Origin: Gammaproteobacteria bacterium
Lineage (GTDB): Bacteria; Pseudomonadota; Gammaproteobacteria; UBA6429; Thiohalophilaceae
Length of the DNA: 59,921 nucleotides
NCBI GenBank assembly: GCA_022712915.1
Contig: JAFLJQ010000195.1
Location: forward strand, 1-59,921
Direction: 5' to 3'
Notes under the pieces: model-generated
Databases searched by the model: none
The model's input: only the letters and a program-made list of their open reading frames with translations
Told to the model about the DNA's origin: nothing
Shown: positions 8,617-17,419 of the stretch, in pieces
How positions within the stretch are numbered: position 1 is the first letter of the stretch
How the letters are laid out: each line of letters starts with the position of its first letter
Program-made: the position numbers and the translations under genes

Positions 8617-8632
8617 ATCCCAAATTTGGGAT
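8617..8632. other. Perfect 16-base palindrome downstream of the outer-membrane barrel copy 2
   Basis: ATCCCAAATTTGGGAT is a perfect dyad with no loop, placed between the convergent ends of the regulator gene (8565) and barrel copy 2 (8688). It could act in termination for either strand, or be a protein site. No T tract follows, so I do not call it a terminator. Confidence 0.35.
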
Positions 8633-8687
8633 GGGCCTTTTCCTGAGTACTTTTTAAGCGGCCATTATAAATCAAACGGCTAGAGGC

Positions 8688-9947
8688 TTAATATCCCAAC
8701 CAGGGATAATTGAAGAACATGACAATGTTTTCACCTTCATCACCCGAGGCCACCTCCATGCGAAAGACAATCCCTGAGGTCATGATCAGGCGCAGACCGA
8801 CGCCATAGGAATCACGCCAGATATCGCCTAACTTGTCTTTTTCATCTGCCACGCTGGCGGTCTCCCAGAAGGCGGATAATTGCACGCCGGTTCGAATATC
8901 CTGGGCAATGCCAATATCAAAGGGGCGGAATTCCTCGGTGATATTCCAGCGAAATTCTGTGCCATAAAACAGTGTATGGGCACCCTTGTAGCGGCCTTCT
9001 GGATAGGATCGCAAACGAGACGGCCCCCCCATGCTCGCGGCCGTACCGTAACGATTATGGGCGATGGTGTTATAAACAGCCTGTTGGCATTGAAGCTGTT
9101 GTGCCCCCGACAAACCACTACAGTCAAGATCCATACGCGCGGCAACCGTGGCAAAATCCGTCTCCCCCACTCGCTCTACATAAGCATCGGAGCGAAAATA
9201 ATTAAATGCCCAGGTGCTAATCCGGCCGATGGGAATATAGGCCGTCAGATTATGTTCCAATTGATAATAGTCTGGCGAACCCGATGTCGATTCATTCCCT
9301 TCCCAACGTGAAATATCATAACGAATCCCTTTACGCGGGTCCTGGTAGTCATCAGTCCAATCAAACTGGAAGCCAAACATCAGATATTGTTGCTCTATCA
9401 TTTCACTATTACGGGTATCACGAATGAGATTACCATCCTTGTCACGTAGTGCTGACATATGCACCTCATGATTGACCATCAAAGCCTGTAGCTCAAACAT
9501 CCTGTTCTGGAATGTTCCCCGGAGACGTGCCGTCGTCGATTCCACATCATCGAGTTCAAAAACATTATAATCATCTTTGTGGTTATCCATGCCGCGCCCG
9601 TTGTAGCTAAAGATGGCCACCTTGTTGAGCTTTTCAAACGCGACTTCGGCTATTAATGTTTTTTCAATCAAATGCATGTCCGTGGCCACGCCACCAAAAC
9701 CTTCAAAGTCCCCACCAAGTACAAACACGGCGTAGTCATTATAGCTATCATGCGCATTGGCATTCACACCAATAGCGGCAAAACCTTCACCAATGCCGGG
9801 GTAACTGATAGGAACAGGAACCAGATAATGCGCGGGTTCTTTCATAAATTGATCTCGTCGGCGCTCCATGGCCTGACCTGGAGATATAAAGACCAATAGC
9901 AAAATGTTAAGTAAAAAAAACAAAAAATATTTTTTTAAAACAGACAT
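8688..9947 (-). CDS. Omp85/BamA-type outer-membrane barrel, copy 2
   Basis: A 419-residue protein of the bacterial surface antigen (D15) barrel type without POTRA domains. After a signal peptide ending SPGQA comes MERRRDQF, then a run of amphipathic strands, FQFDWTDDYQDPRKGIRYD, YIPIGRISTWAFNYFRSDA, the Omp85-like signature SRLRSYPEGRYKGAH near residue 300, and the C-terminal FFNYPWLGY with the aromatic end needed for barrel assembly. I placed the start at the ATG at 9947: it is preceded by AAGGGGAAAG and gives the same length as copy 3, while the frame open back to 10064 lacks signal features. A G tract of seven (9024-9030) keeps the frame open here. It is likely to be inserted in the outer membrane; cargo or activity is unknown. 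Confidence 0.88.
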   Translation of the reverse strand: MSVLKKYFLFFLLNILLLVFISPGQAMERRRDQFMKEPAHYLVPVPISYPGIGEGFAAIGVNANAHDSYNDYAVFVLGGDFEGFGGVATDMHLIEKTLIAEVAFEKLNKVAIFSYNGRGMDNHKDDYNVFELDDVESTTARLRGTFQNRMFELQALMVNHEVHMSALRDKDGNLIRDTRNSEMIEQQYLMFGFQFDWTDDYQDPRKGIRYDISRWEGNESTSGSPDYYQLEHNLTAYIPIGRISTWAFNYFRSDAYVERVGETDFATVAARMDLDCSGLSGAQQLQCQQAVYNTIAHNRYGTAASMGGPSRLRSYPEGRYKGAHTLFYGTEFRWNITEEFRPFDIGIAQDIRTGVQLSAFWETASVADEKDKLGDIWRDSYGVGLRLIMTSGIVFRMEVASGDEGENIVMFFNYPWLGY

Positions 9948-10156
9948 GATAACTTTCCCCTTCATTATCCTGGCATTACCCCATGTATTCCTATGATACT
10001 TAAACGGTTCCTCCACCCAACACATATTGAGAATGTATAGTCCTTTAAGTGCGCCTGAACACAAACATATTTAGGAACCGGGACTAACACTTAGTCAGTA
10101 GTAAGAATAATTTTTAAACCTAATTGCAACGCTGCCCTGGCTGCGCTCAGGCGTTC

Positions 10157-11425
10157 TCAAAAGCCTTCCCAGGGATAGCCGACAATGACGGATAACTCCT
10201 CCCCCTCATCCCCCGTCGCAACATCCGCGCGAACAACCAGGCCGGAGGCAGTGACCATTCTCATACCCATGCCATAGGAATCACGCCAGACATCACCCAA
10301 TTGTGCCTTTTCATCTGCCACGGTGGCCGTTTCGTAGAAAAAGGCCAGTTGGATACCGGTACGAATGTCCTTAGCAATACCAATGTCAAAGGGTTTAAAT
10401 TCTTCAGTCAGGTTCCAACGTAATTCTGCACCATAAAATAAGACATGGCCGCCCTTAAAGCGGTCATTGGGATAGGAGCGCAGGCGCTGCCAGCCGCCTA
10501 CACCGCCGACTGTGCCGTACTGATTTTGAGCAATGGTATTATTCACCACCTGATTACAATTATTTGTCTGCTCGGCGGTATACTCTGGATTGCTACAATT
10601 CAGATCAGAGCGGCTTTCGACAGAGGCAAAATCCGTGTCTCCAATACGCGTCACATGAGCATCAGAACGAAAATAATTTAATGCCAGGGTGCTGATTCGA
10701 CCGATGGGTATATAGCCGGTCAGGTTGTGTTCCTGCTGATAAAAATCTGAGGCGTAACTTTCTGCCTCATCGCGCCACCAGCGTGAGAAGTTGTAGCGTA
10801 CACCACGACGGGGATCGAGGTAGTCATCTGTCCAGTCAAACTGAATGGCCGCAGTATAAGATTGATATTTCTGGGTTTCACTATTACTGGTATTCTCAAT
10901 TAGATTACCATCTTTATCACGCAAGCTTGTCATATTTTGTTTGGCCTGCAAGACAGCACCACTTATCTCAAACATGCGATCATCAGAGGTCATCGTCAAA
11001 CGGGCAGCGGCAAATTGATTATCTTTCAACTCCATCAGGCTGTAATCATCCTTGCTGCTTGCCATGCCGCGGCCATTATAATTACGTATACTGACCTTGC
11101 TGATGACCTGTGCATAAACATCCAGAATCAGAGTCCGATCAACTAGGTGCACATCCTTGACAATCGCACCCGCACCTTCGAGATCACCTGCGATGATAAA
11201 GCCGATATAGTCAGTATAGCTGTCATGGACATTGTTCACCGTCCCCGCTAACAGAAACCCCTCGCCTATGCCTGGCAGGCTATAAGGCATGGGAATAACA
11301 TAATGCCCTGGCTCCCTGGAAAATTGATCCCGCCGGCGATCCATGGCATGCACGTCACTCAGCAAGGCAATGAGTAACAAACAATTAATGATGATGAAAT
11401 ATCGATGCTGCCGTTTATAGTGCAT
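10157..11425 (-). CDS. Omp85/BamA-type outer-membrane barrel, copy 3
   Basis: A 422-residue paralogue of copies 1 and 2 with the same plan: a signal peptide ending SDVHA, MDRRRDQFSREPGHYVIP, NYNGRGM, LRDKDGNLIEN, FDWTDDYLDPRRGVRY, QQEHNLTGYIPIGRIS, the signature WQRLRSYPNDRFKGGH, and an aromatic C-terminus (VGYPWEGF). Its signal region (MHYKRQHRYFIIINC) is nearly that of copy 1 (MHNKQQHQYFIIIYC), so 1 and 3 share their 5' ends. It lacks the G tract: the corresponding codons read GGVGGWQ. It is about 200 bases upstream of copy 2 on the same strand, so the two may be transcribed together. Confidence 0.88.
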   Translation of the reverse strand: MHYKRQHRYFIIINCLLLIALLSDVHAMDRRRDQFSREPGHYVIPMPYSLPGIGEGFLLAGTVNNVHDSYTDYIGFIIAGDLEGAGAIVKDVHLVDRTLILDVYAQVISKVSIRNYNGRGMASSKDDYSLMELKDNQFAAARLTMTSDDRMFEISGAVLQAKQNMTSLRDKDGNLIENTSNSETQKYQSYTAAIQFDWTDDYLDPRRGVRYNFSRWWRDEAESYASDFYQQEHNLTGYIPIGRISTLALNYFRSDAHVTRIGDTDFASVESRSDLNCSNPEYTAEQTNNCNQVVNNTIAQNQYGTVGGVGGWQRLRSYPNDRFKGGHVLFYGAELRWNLTEEFKPFDIGIAKDIRTGIQLAFFYETATVADEKAQLGDVWRDSYGMGMRMVTASGLVVRADVATGDEGEELSVIVGYPWEGF

Positions 11426-11579
11426 TCTCTCTTCCTTTAGTTATAGCGAAAAAAACCCATTACCTTCATTAGAGGAATAAATGTGATCATTTTCTAAATC
11501 ATGTGGTTAATATAGTCCAAATGAAAAAATTGAGTCTCAGCTTACACATACACCGACTGATAGCTCAATTGCCTTGCCA

Positions 11580-12077
11580 TCAACAGCGAATCAACATCCA
11601 GACACCACTTGAAAACTCATCCAGCAAGTCTGGCTCCAGTACGTTGAAACACTGAATATCTCCCAGCAATGATGTCATCTTGACCCTGACATTTCCACCA
11701 CTGAACATCCGATAGGATTCAACGTGCACTTGCTCCGCCTCAACTATGGCAAATGCCTCCTGATGGAAATCTGAGGGCAGATCGCCAAAAGTCCGGTAAG
11801 TTACCTTATCTATTTCTTGCCGGTGAATATAGTCTAAACTTTGTTTGATAATTTGCGCGGCATCAAGCGTGCTCTCAGGCACTTTTATCCGGACATGGCC
11901 TGGCGTCAATACAGAAAGATTAATTCGAAACACATGCTCTATCGTGTCAGCATGTGTTAATAGGACGCGCTCTTCGAATTCGTCAATAAACAGGACACTG
12001 CCATGAATGGCAACTGAAACAATGAGCAAAATGAAAAGCCGCTGCGGTCGCCGATCGACTATGTTTACAGTATCCAT
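11580..12077 (-). CDS. Single-pass membrane protein of unknown function
   Basis: The 165-residue product starts with a basic segment (RRPQRL) and one hydrophobic helix containing a His (FILLIVSVAIHGSVLF). That layout recalls the inner-membrane anchor of TonB-like proteins, but no Pro-rich spacer or TonB domain follows. The rest is a soluble periplasmic domain of about 130 residues with a few Cys near the end. It is the third gene of an apparent operon (DUF2975 protein, XRE regulator, this gene), 24 bases after the regulator. No family assigned. Confidence 0.65.
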   Translation of the reverse strand: MDTVNIVDRRPQRLFILLIVSVAIHGSVLFIDEFEERVLLTHADTIEHVFRINLSVLTPGHVRIKVPESTLDAAQIIKQSLDYIHRQEIDKVTYRTFGDLPSDFHQEAFAIVEAEQVHVESYRMFSGGNVRVKMTSLLGDIQCFNVLEPDLLDEFSSGVWMLIRC

Positions 12078-12101
12078 CTAGATAGCGTCTTAGCCGCTTT
12101 C

Positions 12102-12308
12102 TTACTCACTACAGAATTCCAGGATGTCTCCAGGTTGGCAATTGAGATACCGGCATATGGCATCCAGGGTTGTAAGCCGAATGGCCTTTGCCTTACCTGT
12201 CTTAAGAATAGAAAGGTTCTGTTCCGTAATTCCAATGAGCTGAGCCAGTTCATTTGATTTCATCTTGCGTCTGGCAAGCATCACATCAAGATTAACAACA
12301 ATCGCCAT
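12102..12308 (-). CDS. Small XRE/Cro-type transcriptional regulator
   Basis: A 68-residue protein made of one helix-turn-helix domain: MLARRKMKSNELAQLIGITEQNLSILKTG is the characteristic first half, with LTTLDAICRYLNCQPGDIL the last helices. This short YozG-like form is the usual partner of DUF2975 membrane proteins, and here it begins eight bases after the end of such a gene. It probably regulates its own operon. Confidence 0.9.
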   Translation of the reverse strand: MAIVVNLDVMLARRKMKSNELAQLIGITEQNLSILKTGKAKAIRLTTLDAICRYLNCQPGDILEFCSE

Positions 12309-12316
12309 TACAGCCT

Positions 12317-12853
12317 CTATACCGTGTAGGTCTGTTCTTCTGCCAACTTGCGTCCTTCATCCATGACCCAGGAAATCAACACCACAATGGCACCGATGAT
12401 CAACATCGAAAAATCAGCAAGTACAAATTGTGCCACTATCATACGCTGACCAGGCGGATTCCCAGAGGTAAGAACAACACTGATCAGTGTGGTGAAGATC
12501 ATTCCACTGATGACCCACAGAATAAGACTATAACCCAATCGATGAAGATGCTTCACGTTCTCTGCGCTAAACACGATGGCATGTTCATACAGGCGAAATA
12601 GTTTGATCAATGTCACCACACCAAACATCGCAACACTCACCGGTAACAGACTGACTAAATATGCCAGCATAAGAGTAACAAAAGAAAGTTCGCGATTGAT
12701 CGGAACCGGGAGTGCAATAAGCCCTGCAGGCAGGTGATTGAATAATACCCAATACAGCAAGTCTAAAAGGGGGATGCAAACTAGCAGTGCGGTGAATAAA
12801 TAGCGGAATTCTCTGCTTATACGTTGTATTCGTATCAGATCTTGGTTAGCCAT
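12317..12853 (-). CDS. DUF2975-type membrane protein
   Basis: The 178-residue product has four hydrophobic helices (about 20-40, 55-80, 110-130 and 145-165) and the pattern of DUF2975 proteins: a helix 2 to loop region with LIKLFRLYEHAIVFSAENVKHLHRLGYSLI, where a short amphipathic linker holds 'F..ENV..L...G'. These proteins occur with a small XRE regulator, as here, and their job is unknown. It is the first gene of the operon continuing to 11580. Confidence 0.85.
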   Translation of the reverse strand: MANQDLIRIQRISREFRYLFTALLVCIPLLDLLYWVLFNHLPAGLIALPVPINRELSFVTLMLAYLVSLLPVSVAMFGVVTLIKLFRLYEHAIVFSAENVKHLHRLGYSLILWVISGMIFTTLISVVLTSGNPPGQRMIVAQFVLADFSMLIIGAIVVLISWVMDEGRKLAEEQTYTV

Positions 12854-13125
12854 CTCTTATTGCCTCACGTCAAAATATTGGACATATGCAAGCATAGGCT
12901 TAATTTTGCCGTAAAACAACAAATAATTATTGATTTGCGATAATTTTTATAAAAGTGCACATTCTGAATTTAGCCGCTGATGCTAAATTGGTGTCAGTGG
13001 TATACGCGCGCGCCCCTGTATTTATACCTGCAATACTAAAGACTTAACCTAAGGCAAGCCTCCTGCCTGCCCTTCGGAAATAACTCACGTCCTGGCTCTA
13101 AACAATATTGATAAAACCATGCACG

Positions 13126-13917
13126 TTATGTCTTCTTCAATTGCATGGGATGATAGGCCAACCAGAGGAATGCTGCACCGGCCAGGATAATGGGTATGGT
13201 CAATACTTGCCCCATGGTTACCCAACCAAAGGCAAGATAACCGATATGCGCATCAGGCACGCGCACAAATTCAATCATAAAACGTGCGGTACCATAGCCG
13301 ATACCAAATACACCAGAAATGGCCATCGTGGGTCGGGGTTTGGATGAATAGAACCAAAGAATAATAAACAACAACACACCTTCGGATAGGCATTCATACA
13401 GGGGGGACGGATGACGCGGCAGGTTTGAACCCGAGGTCGGAAAGACCATGGCCCAAGGTACATCACTGACCTTGCCCCACAGTTCACCATTAAGGAAATT
13501 ACCAAAGCGCACAGTCATAATGCTAATCGGCACATAAAGTGCTATAAAGTCCAGAACATTAAAATATCCCTTCTTATATTTTCGATTAAAAAACCACAAT
13601 CCAATCATCACACCGATCAGACCGCCATGAAATGACATGCCGCCCTCCCAGATTCTGAAAAAGCTAAGCGGGTTGTCGAGTAACATATTGAAGTTATAAA
13701 AAAACATATAACCTATACGACCACCGACAATCGCGCCAAGGCCCGCAAAAAATAACAGGTCATCGGCCTCAACAGGTTTCCAGTCGATAATTTTTTTCGC
13801 AATACGATAACGGATCAGGGCCAGACTGCTGGTAAAGCCGATCAAGTACATTAAACCATACCAGTGGATGGGCCAGCCAAAGACGCGAAATGCCACGGGA
13901 TCGAAATCAACAATCAT
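13126..13917 (-). CDS. lgt: Prolipoprotein diacylglyceryl transferase
   Basis: Transfers diacylglycerol from phosphatidylglycerol to the lipobox Cys of prolipoproteins in the inner membrane, the first step of lipoprotein maturation. It would act on several lipoproteins in this window. Family motifs are the HWYGLMYL segment, GGRIGYMFFY, MSFHGGLIG and VRFGNFLNGELWG, with the Arg, Asn and Glu of the active site in the last. Its 263 residues span seven predicted helices. It lies 26 bases downstream of the epimerase-like gene on the same strand. Confidence 0.96.
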   Translation of the reverse strand: MIVDFDPVAFRVFGWPIHWYGLMYLIGFTSSLALIRYRIAKKIIDWKPVEADDLLFFAGLGAIVGGRIGYMFFYNFNMLLDNPLSFFRIWEGGMSFHGGLIGVMIGLWFFNRKYKKGYFNVLDFIALYVPISIMTVRFGNFLNGELWGKVSDVPWAMVFPTSGSNLPRHPSPLYECLSEGVLLFIILWFYSSKPRPTMAISGVFGIGYGTARFMIEFVRVPDAHIGYLAFGWVTMGQVLTIPIILAGAAFLWLAYHPMQLKKT

Positions 13918-13943
13918 TTAGTCACCTGTTAAATTTTATTTAA

Positions 13944-14900
13944 TTAAGCTTGCTTGCCATTCATACAGACAGCAATGCGTTTTAATTCTTCATCCATTGT
14001 CGTTACCGGTTGCCAGCCCATAATTTTTTTTGCCTCACTGTTGTCCACTTGCAATGATCCCGACAAACGATTCCAGACGGCCTGTTTACCCAATAAACGG
14101 GTTACCCAGGCCATAATGGCTGGCGGGAAAAAAAATGCCGGAGAGCGCTGTCCAAAGCTATTGGCAATTTTATTGATCAACTCCGCCGATGATACCGGCT
14201 CATCATCAGCCGCCAGAAAAACATGTCCGGCAGCTGCGGGGTGTTCACAACAGGTCATAATAAGATCTGCCAGGTTATCCAACGCCACCAGACTGCGTTT
14301 ATTATTGATGCCAGCAACGGGTAATGGGATACGTTTTCTAACCAGATTAATAAGACTTAAAAAGTTGGCCTTCACACCGGGGCCATAAACCAGCGTCGGA
14401 CGGATGACAACGACCTCCAGACCGGTTTCCAGGCTTATTTCCTGTAAAGCCTTTTCAGCTTCCCATTTTGCAATGGCATAAGGGTCGGAGGGTAACGGTC
14501 GGTCTTGCGAGGTAAAAGGCAAAACCTGCGTGGCCTCACCATTGACCTTGATTGAGCTAATATAAACAAAGCGTTTTACACCAGCCTTGGCTGCCGCCTC
14601 AGCTAATGAACGAGTACCATCCAAATTAATCTTCCGAAACTCCACCAACGGATTATCGACTTGATCATTCATGATATGTACTCTTGCGGCAAGATGCACT
14701 ATCACATCAATATCTTGCACAGCCTGGCTCCAGTCTGTGTGTGCATCAACTTCCCCCACCACAATCGAATCGGTTTGCACATCGACGCTGCTGCTGGCTC
14801 GCCGCACGGCTGCACGACATGAGTGTCCATTGTCCTGAAGCATAGCCAACAATCTGTTTCCAACAAAACCGGTCGCACCGGTAATTAATATTTTCGACAT
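13944..14900 (-). CDS. NAD-dependent epimerase/dehydratase family protein
   Basis: An extended short-chain dehydrogenase of 318 residues. The Rossmann motif GATGFVG is at residues 7-13, VHLAARVHIMND follows strand 4, ISSIKVNGEAT carries the catalytic Ser, and YAIAKWEAE supplies the Tyr-x-x-x-Lys pair. The sequence most resembles the UDP-sugar reductases/epimerases used in O-antigen building (WbpV-like), which act on nucleotide-linked hexosamines. No other polysaccharide gene is nearby, so the exact substrate is open. AGGA about seven bases before the ATG supports the start. Confidence 0.85.
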   Translation of the reverse strand: MSKILITGATGFVGNRLLAMLQDNGHSCRAAVRRASSSVDVQTDSIVVGEVDAHTDWSQAVQDIDVIVHLAARVHIMNDQVDNPLVEFRKINLDGTRSLAEAAAKAGVKRFVYISSIKVNGEATQVLPFTSQDRPLPSDPYAIAKWEAEKALQEISLETGLEVVVIRPTLVYGPGVKANFLSLINLVRKRIPLPVAGINNKRSLVALDNLADLIMTCCEHPAAAGHVFLAADDEPVSSAELINKIANSFGQRSPAFFFPPAIMAWVTRLLGKQAVWNRLSGSLQVDNSEAKKIMGWQPVTTMDEELKRIAVCMNGKQA

Positions 14901-15836
14901 ATGATCCTAGTCTTAATAATTGTACGAATCTTAATCGCACATGCTATCGTGTTCATGAGGGTGGTGCATCTCCCCATGTCACTGCTTATCGGCAAACCCG
15001 GAAGTCTGATCAAGTGTGGCAGTACAATCCCGTTTCATTATAGTCGACAGGCGCAATATAGAATTGGTCATGCCCCACAATCAACCCAAGGGCACGTCTA
15101 AAAATCCACTGAAGCAGCGTTGGCTGCGTTAAAAACAAGCTCAAAATGCTTATTTACTACGTGTAAACTGCGCTTTTTCGCTTGTTTTTGTCTCGCCATC
15201 ATCAGCTTGATTGAATTTTTAGACATGCCCTCAAATACAAAACCAGTCCCAACCTGCCGCAACACACCAACAATCCCATTGACTGGCGGCCCTGATGCAA
15301 GCAAACATACACTAAGGCTAGAGAAAAATCGGCTGTCCCGCCTGCCACTAGTGCCATATGATGGCCCATGCGCCCCTCGAAGATCTGACAACCGCCAAAC
15401 TCATGAGCCGACACTATTATAAATATAATGCGAAAGATGCCCCAATCTGGACAAAATTTACCCGCTGGCCCACCAGCGACTCAACAATCACCCTGCCATA
15501 AAGTAGGCCGCAATAGAAGGGGCATGCCAACACTCCCCCACAGAATCAAGGCCGACGTAAACTGGCTCACCGTTTTGACCAGAAATATGCCGATTTTGGA
15601 ACAGCCCCAAAATTTCCTCATCCCATCAGCATTGAACACCTGCTGCGCCATTACCAGGAACCGTGATAGATATTGCCAAACTTAATGACCTCAGCAAATA
15701 TGCTGTTTTATATAAAGAAACTATTTACAATAATTAACAAAACCGGCCACAATATTTTATTAAGGTGTGAGCTTATTATGTCGATAATCTGAAGTAGGTA
15801 AAATATTCGATTTTATCTTTTCATTTGGGGAAAACA
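14901..15836. other. Long intergenic region with a MITE and probable decayed coding DNA
   Basis: Apart from the MITE at 15090-15230 no intact gene is visible. Between about 15355 and 15670 the plus strand reads like damaged coding sequence: a short frame MSRHYYKYNAKDAPIW that stops soon, and further protein-like pieces in other frames. I could not identify the ancestor. The last 150 bases are AT-rich and should contain the promoter of the EAL/HDOD gene. Confidence 0.4.
15090..15230. mobile_element. MITE-like element, copy 1 (141 bases)
   Basis: Ends are inverted repeats of 26 bases with four mismatches: GGGCACGTCTAAAAATCCAC on the left and, read inward from the right, GGGCATGTCTAAAAATTCAA. 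It encodes nothing. The outer 40 bases of the left end match the right end of the element at 25639-25723 with few changes. The terminal pattern TCTAAAAA also matches the IS5-type end at 59681, suggesting that an IS5-family transposase moved it (inference). The four-base flanks CCAA and TCAA are imperfect copies of each other. Confidence 0.75.
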
Positions 15837-17045
15837 ATGCAGGATACTTATGTCGGTTCACAACCGATATACAATAAGGAACTGGCTATCTATGCCTATC
15901 AATTACTCTTTCGCAATAACGACGAAAACAATGCCTCATTTTCAGACGGTGACCAAGCCACTTCTGAAGTTATTCTAAACAGCCTGACCGATATCGGCCT
16001 TGATAAACTGGTCGGCAATCACAAGGCCTGTATTAATTTCACACGCAACTTTATTCTCGGTGAATACCCTATTCCTGCACTCAAAAGACAAATTATTATT
16101 GAAATACAGGCAGATGTCACATTAGATAACGAGATAATTGAGGCTCTGCATCAATTATCAGAAAAAGGCTATACCCTGGCCCTGCCAGCACCACTTTTTT
16201 TAAAATACTTTAATACCCCCTCTGAACATCTTTATATAGTTAAATTTGACACCACTAAATATAATCATGCCCAACTCGAATCAATGATAGAAGAATTACG
16301 CCTGGACAACGTACGTCTATTAGCAGAAAAAATTGAATCACAGCATGAATTCAATGTCTCGACCAAAATGGATTTTGATTACTATCAAGGTTATTTCTTC
16401 TGCCATCCCAGTATAATCAAAGGTCGAGGCATGCCGGCAAACAAGATTCAGCTGGTGCAGTTGCTGCAAAAATTACAGGACGACAACACTGACAGTAAAG
16501 AAATAGACCGCCTGGTCAGTTCGGATGTCAGCCTGAGTTTCCGACTATTACGTTATGCTAACTCCAGCATGTTCGGGCTGAACACACGCATTGAATCCAT
16601 TCAACATGCCGTTACCTTGCTGGGTTGGAATGCCATCAGGATGATCACCACACTACTTGTTCTCTCCAGTATTGACGACAAACCCCCGGAGTTATTCCGC
16701 CAAGGTTTGATTCGTGCCAAATTATGCGAACATCTGACTAAATACAAACACCGAGTTGACAAGAATATGGCCTTCACCGCCGGACTGTTATCGATCATCG
16801 ATGCCTTGCTGGATACACCCATGGATGAAATCCTCGCACAACTACCACTTAATAACAAACTGACCCAGGCCTTACTCAATCACGAAGGGGAGCTGGGTGA
16901 ACTTCTGCATGACAGCATTGCCTATATTTATGGAAAACCTGAAGAAGCCAAAAAATTTGGGGTGGAGATCGTTATCCTGCGTGAAAGTTATCTCAAGGCT
17001 CTGGTATGGGCCAATGCAACGCTTCCGGCACTGCAGGAACATTAA
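15837..17045 (+). CDS. EAL/HDOD-domain signalling protein (YuxH-like)
   Basis: A 402-residue cytoplasmic protein. The N-terminal half is a degenerate EAL domain: it begins with the typical QPIYNKELAIYAYQLLFR and contains YYQGYFFCHP at the end, but the Glu-Ala-Leu triad and metal ligands of active c-di-GMP phosphodiesterases are not preserved, so it is probably a non-catalytic, binding-type module. Residues from about 200 on form an HDOD domain (LVSSDVSLSFRLLRYANSSMFG, IESIQHAVTLLGWNAIRMITTLL). Such proteins take part in c-di-GMP-linked motility or surface behaviour. GGGGAA six bases before the ATG at 15837 decides the start against a TTG upstream. Confidence 0.88.
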   Translation: MQDTYVGSQPIYNKELAIYAYQLLFRNNDENNASFSDGDQATSEVILNSLTDIGLDKLVGNHKACINFTRNFILGEYPIPALKRQIIIEIQADVTLDNEIIEALHQLSEKGYTLALPAPLFLKYFNTPSEHLYIVKFDTTKYNHAQLESMIEELRLDNVRLLAEKIESQHEFNVSTKMDFDYYQGYFFCHPSIIKGRGMPANKIQLVQLLQKLQDDNTDSKEIDRLVSSDVSLSFRLLRYANSSMFGLNTRIESIQHAVTLLGWNAIRMITTLLVLSSIDDKPPELFRQGLIRAKLCEHLTKYKHRVDKNMAFTAGLLSIIDALLDTPMDEILAQLPLNNKLTQALLNHEGELGELLHDSIAYIYGKPEEAKKFGVEIVILRESYLKALVWANATLPALQEH

Positions 17046-17049
17046 GATC

Positions 17050-17391
17050 TCATACTGATTCTGCGCGCTTGCCACCAAAACAATGTATGGTACGGGTGCC
17101 AGCTGTAAATTCACCGGCATGCGGGACACCTTTAGGAATAAAATACTCATCCCCCTTATTCAATAAAATTATTTCATCGTTTAAAAACAAACTGTACTAA
17201 CCTTGAAGCAGCACAAAGTATTCATCATAAGCATGCACATGCTGCTCTGACTTGCCATCACTAGTACAAATCCAGTAGGCCATTTGTTTGCCATCGACAC
17301 TCTCATATAACCAACCGGTTACCCCTTTTGATTGAGACGTTGAGGCAATGGCATTAGCTGTGGATTTCATAAAATCAGGAAAATCATTCAT
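17050..17391 (-). pseudogene. Cupin-domain protein interrupted by one in-frame amber codon
   Basis: From the ATG at 17391 the frame reads MNDFPDFMKSTAN and HVHAYDEYFVLLQG, then TAG at codon 65 (17199-17197). It continues in the same frame with GDEYFIPKGVPHAGEF and TIHCFGGKRAESV to a TGA at 17050. The pieces fit one small cupin of about 113 residues with the His-x-His and the second-motif His. Everything but the stop looks intact, so the mutation is recent, the stop is read through, or the base is an error. It lies 28 bases after the GFA-family gene and was probably co-transcribed with it. Confidence 0.8.
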
Positions 17392-17419
17392 AGTACACAC
17401 CTTGTAATACTCTAAATTA

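Noticed and set aside
9948-10064. Upstream extension of outer-membrane barrel copy 2
   Set aside because: The frame is open, but the extra 39 residues lack signal-peptide character; a strong ribosome site and the family length place the start at 9947.
12065-12253. A 62-codon minus-strand frame overlapping the XRE regulator
   Set aside because: It is out of frame with the clear helix-turn-helix protein at 12102-12308 and has no family features.
15098-15422. Overlapping open frames of 70-100 codons on both strands
   Set aside because: They run through the MITE and decayed DNA; none has a ribosome site or coherent composition.
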